From JBFHNV01 sp965365655 (lineage in GTDB: Bacteria > Pseudomonadota > Gammaproteobacteria > HK1): a stretch of 48,153 bases of DNA. The notes beneath the pieces were generated by a model that saw only the letters and a list, made by a program, of their open reading frames with translations, did no database searches and was not told the DNA's origin. Both the position numbers and the translations under genes were made by a program. Where the stretch lies: contig CBDUCN010000006.1 in assembly GCA_965365655.1 (NCBI GenBank), forward strand, positions 1 to 48,153, read 5' to 3'. Each line of letters opens with the position of its first letter. Position 1 is the first letter of the stretch. Shown one piece after another: positions 25,746 through 32,815 of the stretch.

Positions 25746-26555
25746 ATGGCATTCGTAGAGACCGAGACCCACGGCCAGATCCTGGTCATCCGCCTGAACC
25801 GCCCCGAGCGCCTGAACGCGCTGGGCGCCGACGTGTGCCGCGAGATGGGCGAGGCGTTCCGCCACTACCGCGACAGCGACGACCTGGAGGTGGCCATCCT
25901 CACCGGCACCGGGCGCGGCTTCTGCGCCGGCGAGGACATGAAGGAGGCGCTGGAGCGCGGCAAGCCCGGCACCGCCGACATCCACCACGACGACCCGTTC
26001 TGGGACCGCACGCTGGACAAGCCGGTGATCGGCGCGATCAACGGCTTCGCGATGGGCGGCGGGTTCATGCTGGTGGAGCGCACCGATCTGCGCGTCGCGG
26101 TGCCCGCGGCGGTGTTCGAGATCTCGGAGGCCAAGCGCTGGCTGCTGGGCGGCTACGATCACGGCTTCGTCGCGAACCTGCCGCACCCGGTGGCCACGGA
26201 GATGGCGCTGGGCTTTCGCTTCACCGCCGAGCGGCTGCACCAGGTCGGCTTCATCAACAGGCTCGTGGAGCCCGAGCAGCTGATGCCCGAGGCGATGGGC
26301 ATGGCCGAGCACATGCTGTCGCTGCCGCCGGCCGCGCGCGTGAACACGATCTACATGATGCGCCACATGATGCCGAAGGTCGCGCCGCCGCTTCAGCGCC
26401 TCGCGACCGCGCTGCACGCGCACGGCTGCGAGGAGGACCGCATGGAGTCGCGGCGCGCGTTCGCCGAGAAGCGAAAGCCGGTGTTCAAGGGCTGGGACGA
26501 TCCGGAGGATCGCAACCGCATGCCGACGCTGGACTCGGTGGCGGGGGAGGACTGA
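25746..26555 (+). CDS. enoyl-CoA hydratase/isomerase (crotonase family)
   Basis: The 269-residue crotonase-fold enzyme shows the first oxyanion segment GFCAGEDMKEAL, the second NGFAMGGGFMLVERTDLRVA and a C-terminal helical region with MESRRAFAEKRKPVFKGW. It would act on an acyl-CoA (hydration, isomerisation or a related reaction). The run FEISEAKRWLLGG departs from the usual catalytic Glu region and suggests a substrate other than simple enoyl-CoA. GCGAGG lies about 5 bases before the ATG. Likely a metabolic partner of the divergent CoA-transferase operon. Confidence 0.9.
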   Translation: MAFVETETHGQILVIRLNRPERLNALGADVCREMGEAFRHYRDSDDLEVAILTGTGRGFCAGEDMKEALERGKPGTADIHHDDPFWDRTLDKPVIGAINGFAMGGGFMLVERTDLRVAVPAAVFEISEAKRWLLGGYDHGFVANLPHPVATEMALGFRFTAERLHQVGFINRLVEPEQLMPEAMGMAEHMLSLPPAARVNTIYMMRHMMPKVAPPLQRLATALHAHGCEEDRMESRRAFAEKRKPVFKGWDDPEDRNRMPTLDSVAGED

Positions 26556-26576
26556 GCACGCGCGCCCGGCGCGCGG

Positions 26577-27407
26577 TCAGTTGAGCCGCGTCGCGAGCGG
26601 CTCCAGCGCTGCGCGCCGCGCGCGCACCGCGGCGGCGTCGGCGGCGTCGGGGGCGCGCTCGAGGTAGCGCCCGTAGTCCTCCCACGCCGCGCGGTGCGCG
26701 TCCAGGCGCTCGTAGATGCAGGCCCGGTCGCGCAGCTCGTCGGCCGCCTCCGGCAGCAGGCGCACGAGGCGGTCCGTGACGCGCAGGCTGCGCGCCCAGT
26801 CGCGGGCCTGCACGTGGATGTGCTTCAGGTTGCGCAGCATGCGCGCGACCACCTCGCGCCGGGGCACCGGCGTCAGCGCGCGCGGCAGCGCGCCGCGCGC
26901 GGCCTGCTCGCCCACCACCTTTGCGAGCATCTGCAGCAGGTCGTCCTCGTCCGGGCGCCGGCCGCCGTGGAACGGGTCCACCAGCACGCACGGGCGGCTG
27001 CCGGCGAGGCCGACCAGGAAGTGCCCCGGGAAGCCCACCGGCTTCAGCGGCAGGCCCAGGCGCCACCCGACCTCGAGGTAGATCACGCTCAGCGAGATCG
27101 GGATCCCGGTGCGCCGCTCGAGCACGTCGTTGAGGTAGCTGTTGCGGGGGTCGTAGTACGCGTCGGCGTTGCCCGTGAAGCGCTCGATCTCGAACACCTG
27201 CCGGTCGAGCACCGCGAGCACGGACTCCGGATCGGCGTCGGTGCCGAGGCCCGCCTGCGCCGCGCGAGCCATCGCGTCCAGGCGTGCGACGCAGGCCGCC
27301 TCGTCCAGGTACGGGTACTCGTCGCGGGCGATGGCGAGCGCCGCGCGGGCGAGGTCGATGTCCTCGTCGGCGCAGCGCGACCAGTGCTCGAACTCGTCCG
27401 TGGCCAT
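26577..27407 (-). CDS. SirB1 family protein (transglutaminase-like fold with TPR-like tail)
   Basis: The 276-residue protein begins MATDEFEHWSR, carries the SirB1 core RNSYLNDVLERRTGIPISLSV followed by GFPGHFLVGL and LVDPFHGG, then a helical TPR-like C-terminus (ARSLRVTDRLVRLLP ... RAAWEDYGRYLERAP). The family is conserved next to release-factor genes in many proteobacteria but the biochemical role is unclear. The ATG at 27407 is preferred over the ATG at 27431 because GGAG lies 5 bases upstream. Confidence 0.85.
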   Translation of the reverse strand: MATDEFEHWSRCADEDIDLARAALAIARDEYPYLDEAACVARLDAMARAAQAGLGTDADPESVLAVLDRQVFEIERFTGNADAYYDPRNSYLNDVLERRTGIPISLSVIYLEVGWRLGLPLKPVGFPGHFLVGLAGSRPCVLVDPFHGGRRPDEDDLLQMLAKVVGEQAARGALPRALTPVPRREVVARMLRNLKHIHVQARDWARSLRVTDRLVRLLPEAADELRDRACIYERLDAHRAAWEDYGRYLERAPDAADAAAVRARRAALEPLATRLN

Positions 27408-27670
27408 CGCGTCTCCAGCCGCCGCCAGCATCGCGGCCGGGCCCAGGCGGGCGCGGCGTGCGTGGATACACGGTAACGCGTCGCGGGGTTGCCGACGGCG
27501 TTCGCGTCGGCCGCGTCCGGCAGCGGCGGACCGGCGCGCGGCGGCGCGCGGCTGCCTCCTGCGATTGCTTCATGAAGTGTATTTATAAAGTCCGCTGCTA
27601 GTTGTTTATTTGCGCGAAAAGCAACAGCAGACTCTGCGCCCACCAACCCCCGGACACTGGCGAGGACGCG
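27408..27670. promoter_or_regulatory. divergent promoter region with an AT-rich patch
   Basis: This 263-base region lies between the SirB1 gene (leftward) and the flavoreductase fusion (rightward). An AT-rich island at 27563-27625 stands out in otherwise very GC-rich sequence. It includes the 8-bp palindrome TTTATAAA (27582-27589) and an imperfect hairpin (27601-27625, about 9 pairs including wobbles). These are likely the promoter and perhaps an operator of the fusion gene. I could not fit a convincing -35/-10 pair. Confidence 0.45.
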
Positions 27671-29320
27671 ATGCGCACCGAGATCAGCGACGACTTCCGA
27701 TCGAGCCCGTTCCACGACGGCGAGCGGCAGGTGCAGGCCCGGCTCGGCGTGCGCGACGCCATCGAGCCGTGGGCGCGCCAGGTCGTGCGCCCGTGGCTGC
27801 CCGAGGAGCACCGTGCGTTCCACGCCGCGCTGCCGTTCCTGGTCGCCGCGGCCCGCGACGGAGCGGGCCGGCCGTGGGCGACGCTGCTCGCCGGCGAGCC
27901 GGGCTTCGTGCGCTCGCCGGACCCGCAGCGCCTCGCGATCGCCGCGGTGCCGGTGCCCGGCGATGCGCTCGAGCACGCGCTGGCGCCCGGTGCCGATCTC
28001 GGCCTGCTCGGCATCGACCTCGCGACGCGCCGGCGCAACCGCGTGAACGGCAGCGTCGAGCAGGCCGCGCCCGGGAGCCTCGTGCTGCGCGTCGCGCAGA
28101 CCTTCGGCAACTGCCCGCAGTACATCCACGCGCGCGAGTGGCGGCGCGTCGCGCGGCCCGCATCGCCGCCCGCGCCGCGCCGCAGCGCATCGCTGGACGC
28201 CGCGCAGCAGTCGTGGATCGCCGGCGCCGACACGCTGTTCGTCGCAAGCGGCCACCGCGGCGACGGCGAGCACCCGGGCTACGGCATGGACGCGTCGCAC
28301 CGCGGCGGCGAGCCGGGCTTCGTCGAGGTCGTCGGCGGCGCCCGGCTGGTGATTCCCGACTACGCCGGCAACAACCACTTCAACACCCTCGGCAACCTGG
28401 TGCGCGACCCGCGGATCGGGCTGCTGTTCGTGGACTTCGAACGCGGCGGCATGCTGCAGGTGAGCGGGCGCGCGAGCATCGACTTCTCGCCCGGCGCGTC
28501 GGCGCGGCACCCGGGCGCGCGGCGGCTGGTGACGGTGGACGTCGACGCGGTGGTGGAGCTGCCGGGCGCGCTGGCGCTGCGCTTCGGCGCGGACGCGGGC
28601 GCCGTGCGATCGCTGCGCGTGCTCGACGTGGTGCGCGAGAGCGACGACGTGGCCTCGTTCGTGCTCGCGTCCCGCGACGGCGCCCCGCTGCCCGACTTCA
28701 CCGCCGGACAGCATCTGCCGCTGCAGCTGCGCGTGCCGGGCGGCGCGCGGCGAGTGCGCCGCACCTACTCCCTGTCGGGCCCGCCCGGCGCCGCGCACTA
28801 CCGGATCAGCGTCAAGCGCGAGCCATACGGGCTCGCGTCGCGGCTGCTGCACGATTCGGTGACGCCGGGCAGCATCCTCGACGCCGGGGCGCCGGCCGGC
28901 GACTTCGTGCTCTCCCACGACACGCGCCCGGCGGTGCTCGTGAGTGCCGGGGTCGGCGTCACGCCGCTGGTCGCGATGCTGCACGCCGCGGCCGCCGCGG
29001 GGCGCCGCGCGTCGTTCGTGCACGGTGCACGCGACGGTGCGCACCACCCGCTGCGCGACGAGGTCGCGCGGCTCGTCGCGGCGCACCCGCACCTGAGCGC
29101 CCACGTCGCGTACAGCCGGCCGCGCCGCGAGGACGCCGGCGCGTACGACAGCGCCGGGCGGGTGGACGGCGCGCTGCTCGAGCGCGTGCTGCCGGAGCGG
29201 GACGCCGAGTACTACCTGTGCGGCCCCGCGGGCTTCCTGTCGTCGGTCGCGGCCGGCCTTCGCGCGCGCGGCGTCGCGCAGTCGCTGATCCATACCGAGC
29301 GGTTCGCAGGCGGCGCGTGA
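27671..29320 (+). CDS. PNPOx-like domain fused to FAD/NAD(P) ferredoxin-reductase-type domain
   Basis: The 549-residue flavoprotein has an N-terminal pyridoxamine-phosphate-oxidase-like split barrel (about residues 30-290; NCPQYIHAREWRR, FGNLVRDP-like NTLGNLVRDPRIGLLF) and a C-terminal reductase with FAD motif RRTYSLSGPP and NAD(P) motif VLVSAGVGVTPLVAML, YYLCGPAGFL. It ends SLIHTERFAGGA, the usual end of the NAD domain, so the C-terminal 2Fe-2S ferredoxin domain found in many such fusions is absent. GAGG lies 6 bases before the ATG at 27671. Electrons would pass from NAD(P)H through FAD to a flavin in the first domain; the final acceptor is unknown. Confidence 0.88.
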   Translation: MRTEISDDFRSSPFHDGERQVQARLGVRDAIEPWARQVVRPWLPEEHRAFHAALPFLVAAARDGAGRPWATLLAGEPGFVRSPDPQRLAIAAVPVPGDALEHALAPGADLGLLGIDLATRRRNRVNGSVEQAAPGSLVLRVAQTFGNCPQYIHAREWRRVARPASPPAPRRSASLDAAQQSWIAGADTLFVASGHRGDGEHPGYGMDASHRGGEPGFVEVVGGARLVIPDYAGNNHFNTLGNLVRDPRIGLLFVDFERGGMLQVSGRASIDFSPGASARHPGARRLVTVDVDAVVELPGALALRFGADAGAVRSLRVLDVVRESDDVASFVLASRDGAPLPDFTAGQHLPLQLRVPGGARRVRRTYSLSGPPGAAHYRISVKREPYGLASRLLHDSVTPGSILDAGAPAGDFVLSHDTRPAVLVSAGVGVTPLVAMLHAAAAAGRRASFVHGARDGAHHPLRDEVARLVAAHPHLSAHVAYSRPRREDAGAYDSAGRVDGALLERVLPERDAEYYLCGPAGFLSSVAAGLRARGVAQSLIHTERFAGGA

Positions 29321-29342
29321 CGCGCCGGGGGGACGGCAGGAC

Positions 29343-29373
29343 GGTGAAGACGCGCGTCCTGCGCGTGTTCACC
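29343..29373. repeat. hairpin between convergent genes, copy 2 of a dispersed element
   Basis: Two 13-nt arms with one G-G mismatch flank a GTCCT loop (29356-29360). The loop, the mismatch position and most of the stem match the element at 2095-2125. It lies just after the stop at 29320, in the 200-base gap before the convergent SDR gene, where no gene is seen. Probably a bidirectional terminator or a REP-like repeat. Confidence 0.55.
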
Positions 29374-29520
29374 TCGCGGCGCCGAAGACGCGGTCTCCGG
29401 CTCGCTCCGCACGTCAATCACCGGCGTGCCCGATGTCTGCCGTTGCATCCGCGCGTCACACGCAGCCCGGCGAAAGACGGAGCTCCTCGGCAGCCTGCCG
29501 GCCGCACGCGGCGGGTCCGA

Positions 29521-30171
29521 TCACCAGGGGTGCTCGGCGCCGGTATGGGTGAGGAAGCGCCCGTGATCGTCGGGGCCGAGCCCGGCGGCGACGCGCCGGA
29601 TGCCGCGCGCGCTTTCGTCTACCGCGACCGGCGCGCTGGCGCCGCCCATGTCGGTGCGCACCCACCCCGGGTGCATCACGATCGCGACCACGCCGCGCTG
29701 CGCCCACGCCGGCGCGCGCTCGCGGAAGCGGTCGTTGAGGGCGGCCTTCGAGTCGCCGTAGTCGCCGAGGCTGCCGGCGCGTCCGTGGCGCGCGCCGAGC
29801 TGGCTGCTCATCAGCACGATTCGCCCGTTCGCGCGCGCCACCGCGTCCAGCAGCGCCTCGGCGACGTGGATCGGGCGCTCGCCGTTGACCCGCATGACCT
29901 CCGCGCGGGAGTGGCCGTCGTCCTTGATGCCCGCGTTGTGCACCAGCACGTCCACCGCCTCGTCCGCGAGCGCCCGCGCGAGCGCCGCGACCTGGTCGTC
30001 GTCGCGCACGTCCAGGCCGTGCAGCACCACGTCGCCGGGCACCTCGCCGAGCGCGCCCGGCGCGCCGGGGCTGCGCGTGGTCGCGTGCACGCGCCACCCG
30101 TCGGCGGCGTACTGGCGCGCGAGCTCGAGGCCGATGCCGCGGCTGGCACCGATGATCACTGCGGTGGGCAT
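29521..30171 (-). CDS. short-chain dehydrogenase/reductase (SDR)
   Basis: The 216-residue classical-type SDR has the cofactor motif GASRGIG, NNAG-equivalent HNAG, catalytic Ser in LMSSQ and the Y-x-x-x-K pair in YGDSKAAL, then PGWVRTDMGG. This short form resembles the C-factor/YciK-like group. The substrate is unknown. The gap to the TolC-SPOR gene upstream is 149 bases with no gene. Confidence 0.92.
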   Translation of the reverse strand: MPTAVIIGASRGIGLELARQYAADGWRVHATTRSPGAPGALGEVPGDVVLHGLDVRDDDQVAALARALADEAVDVLVHNAGIKDDGHSRAEVMRVNGERPIHVAEALLDAVARANGRIVLMSSQLGARHGRAGSLGDYGDSKAALNDRFRERAPAWAQRGVVAIVMHPGWVRTDMGGASAPVAVDESARGIRRVAAGLGPDDHGRFLTHTGAEHPW

Positions 30172-30320
30172 GGAGGGCGCTGCGTTGCTTCGGGGATGTG
30201 CAGACTACCGCGCTCCGCCCGCGAGCCCGTGGCTCGACCTCCGCGCCGGCGCGACGGGCGCGGCGGCGCAGCCGCGCGACGAGCACGCCGGCGCGAAGGG
30301 CAGGGCGGCGAGGCGGCCGG

Positions 30321-32564
30321 TCACGGAGCCGGCGCCTTCAGGCTCGCGAGGCGGCGCACGAACGGGCCTGCGCGCCGCAGCGGCTCCGGCAGGCCGGCGA
30401 GTGCCGCGCCGGCCTCGGCGGCGTCGGCGTAGCGGCCGAGCACGACCGCGTAGCGGCGCTCGCCGTCGACCTCGTTGGGCACCACCACGGCGCGATCGCC
30501 GAGGCCGTGGCGTGCGACGAAGTCGCGCGACGCCGCCTCGTCGCTGCCGCTCGCGAGCTGCACGGTGTAGCCGCCGGCCGCGCCGGTGCGCGCCGGCGCG
30601 GTCGGCTCGGCGTCGCGTGGCGTGTCGCGCGCGGCGGGCGGAGCCACGCCCGGCGGCGGCGACGGCGTCGCGGCCGCGACCACCGCAGCGTCCGTGCGCG
30701 GCGCCGCGCCGCGCTGCCTCGCCTGCGTCACGATCGCCGCGGCCCGCGCGTACACCGCCGCCGGCACCGCGGTGTCGGCCGCGCCCGCGGCGGCGGCCCG
30801 CGCCGCGCGGTAGGGCTGCGGCGGCGCGCCGCCGCCGGGCGCATGCGGCTCGATCCGCACGTGGCCGTGGCCCAGCACGTTGCCGGTCGCGAACGCGAGA
30901 TCCACCTTCGCGATCTCGTAGCCGGCGAGCGCGTTCACCTCGCGGATCTGGGCCTCCGCGAGCTGGTCCGCGGCGTCCAGCACGTCGGTGCTGGTGCGCA
31001 CGCCGCCGAGGAACTGCCGCTTCTCCCCGTCGAACGTGCGCGCGGCGAGCAGCGTCTCCTCGCGCGCCGCGAGGATGCGCTGCCATGCCTCCTCCAGCAG
31101 GTCCGCGCTGTCGTAGACCTCCTTGCGGATCCCCTGCGCACGCTGGTCGCGCGAGTTCAGCGTGAAGATCCGCTGCAGCATCGCGCGCCGCGTGCGCGAG
31201 CGTGCGGCCTGGTTGCCCAGCGGCACCTCGACCTGCAGGCCGACGCGCCAGTCGCTGAAGTCCCGGCTGACCGTCCTGTCCAGCGTGCTCGCGAGCGCGT
31301 TGTCTCGGCCCAGGTACCCGTAGCTGTAGTCCAGGTTCACCAGCGGCAGCTCGTCGTTCTCGGCGACGTCGACGCCGATCGCGTCCACCGCGAGCTGCAG
31401 CTCCAGCTCCAGCATCTCCATGCGATTGGCCACGGCCTCGGCGGTCAGCGCGTCGATGTCGAAACGGTAGCGAAGCGGGTTCGGATCCGTGCGGGTGATG
31501 ATCGCGGTGCGCGTGCCCATGCCGAGATCCGGCACGTTCATGACCCGCTTCAGCTCACGCTCGGTGGTCCGCCGGTTGGTCTCGGCGACGATGATGTCCT
31601 CGATGCGCCGTGACACGCCGGCCTGTGCGCGCGTGACCTCGATGCGCGGGCTCACGCCTTCCTCGACGAGGCGCTGGGCCTGACGCAGCTGCTCCACGGC
31701 GCGCTCGTACTGCTCGTAGCGCACCTGCAGCGTGCGGCCGGCCGCGTAGTAGCGCCAGTACGCGGTTTCCGCGGCGGCCAGCACCCGGATCACCGCCAGC
31801 TTCGTGCGCGATTCCTCCTGCCCGAGTTGCAGCTGCGCGATCGTGATCCCTGCGGTGTTGACGCCGATGCCGGCCCCGCGAAGCAGCGGCTGCGTGATCG
31901 ACAGCCGCGTGGCGGCGTCGTACGTGTTGCGAAGGCCGAGCCCCTCGGTCTCGAGGCCGCTGCCGTCGATGGCGATCGTGACGTTGCCGCCGGTGCGAAG
32001 CGGGATGCGCACGCCGGCCTGCGCGTCGCCGGTGACGGTATCGAGCCCGGTGCCCGGCGGCAGGCCGGGCAGCGACTCGCTGTTCGCGATCGGCCGCTCG
32101 GTCTCGCGGATGGAGCCCGCGCCGAAGAGCAGCGCCTCGAAGCGCGCCTCGGCCTCCGAGACCTGCTCGCTCGCGATGGACGGCAGCACGAGCTGCACCC
32201 GCAGGTCGAGGTTGTTCTCCAGCGCCGCCTTGCGCGCCTCCTCGACGGTGAGGCCGATCTGCTCGGGCGCCTCGGCCCGGGGATCGGCGGGAGGCTCGGG
32301 CCGCGTGCGCTCGGCCTGCTCCACCGACACCGGCGGGTCCAGCGAGCGGTCCGCGAGGCGGGTCAGCGCGATGTCCCGGGCGCGCTCGCGCTCGGGGGGC
32401 TCGAGCATCGGGTGCGAGGGGTTGGAGCACCCGGACAGCGCGGCCAGCTGCAGCGACGCGGCGAGGGTCGTCGCGACGCACGCAGCGCGCGCGCGGCGGC
32501 GTGCCCCGCGCATCGCCGAGCCCGGGCCGTCGAGCACCGTTGCCACTCCCCCGCGGCGGGTCAT
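30321..32564 (-). CDS. TolC-family outer membrane protein with C-terminal SPOR domain
   Basis: The 747-residue protein has a lipoprotein signal with lipobox LSGC, then a TolC-type repeat architecture: LTVEEARKAALENNLDL, SITQPLLRGAG, long coiled coils, and LEVPLGNQ-like VGLQVEVPLGNQAARS. After an Ala/Pro-rich linker (about 585-665) a SPOR domain follows (YTVQLASGSDEAASRDFV ... YAVVLGRYADAAEA), a peptidoglycan-binding module that recognises denuded glycan. It would be the outer membrane duct of the nearby peptide exporter. The ATG at 32513 would give a more standard lipoprotein signal. It has its own promoter 250 bases after the ABC2 stop. Confidence 0.85.
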   Translation of the reverse strand: MTRRGGVATVLDGPGSAMRGARRRARAACVATTLAASLQLAALSGCSNPSHPMLEPPERERARDIALTRLADRSLDPPVSVEQAERTRPEPPADPRAEAPEQIGLTVEEARKAALENNLDLRVQLVLPSIASEQVSEAEARFEALLFGAGSIRETERPIANSESLPGLPPGTGLDTVTGDAQAGVRIPLRTGGNVTIAIDGSGLETEGLGLRNTYDAATRLSITQPLLRGAGIGVNTAGITIAQLQLGQEESRTKLAVIRVLAAAETAYWRYYAAGRTLQVRYEQYERAVEQLRQAQRLVEEGVSPRIEVTRAQAGVSRRIEDIIVAETNRRTTERELKRVMNVPDLGMGTRTAIITRTDPNPLRYRFDIDALTAEAVANRMEMLELELQLAVDAIGVDVAENDELPLVNLDYSYGYLGRDNALASTLDRTVSRDFSDWRVGLQVEVPLGNQAARSRTRRAMLQRIFTLNSRDQRAQGIRKEVYDSADLLEEAWQRILAAREETLLAARTFDGEKRQFLGGVRTSTDVLDAADQLAEAQIREVNALAGYEIAKVDLAFATGNVLGHGHVRIEPHAPGGGAPPQPYRAARAAAAGAADTAVPAAVYARAAAIVTQARQRGAAPRTDAAVVAAATPSPPPGVAPPAARDTPRDAEPTAPARTGAAGGYTVQLASGSDEAASRDFVARHGLGDRAVVVPNEVDGERRYAVVLGRYADAAEAGAALAGLPEPLRRAGPFVRRLASLKAPAP

Positions 32565-32605
32565 CCTGCGCGCACCTATCCCAGCCTAATTAAGGTGATT
32601 GATGA

Positions 32606-32633
32606 ACAATAGCATGTAAGCCACTGCCATCAA
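32606..32633 (-). promoter_or_regulatory. sigma70-like promoter for the TolC-SPOR gene
   Basis: On the minus strand TTGATG (32633-32628) and TATTGT (32611-32606) are separated by 16 bases. The sequence is AT-rich against a GC-rich background and lies 42 bases before the ATG at 32564. Both hexamers match four of six consensus bases. Confidence 0.5.
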
Positions 32634-32667
32634 TGAGGACAGGGGGGCAAGCTCGGTCCGGAAGGGA

Positions 32668-32691
32668 CCGGTGCCGGCGCGCCGGCACCGG
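32668..32691. terminator. 24-bp perfect palindrome between ABC2 and TolC genes
   Basis: A perfect 12+12 palindrome centred at 32679/32680 lies in the 251-base gap after the ABC2 stop and before the TolC promoter. It would fold into a strong RNA hairpin and may end the upstream transcript. There is no T-tract. A symmetric protein-binding site is the alternative. Confidence 0.45.
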
Positions 32692-32815
32692 CGCTCCGGG
32701 TGAACGGACGCCGGCCGGACCGAGAAACCCGGAGGCCGCTACCCGGGGAGAGCCGGCGCCGGCGCAGGCGCCGCGCGCAGCTCGTGGCGGCGCTCGCGGG
32801 CTCGCCCGAGAGCGC

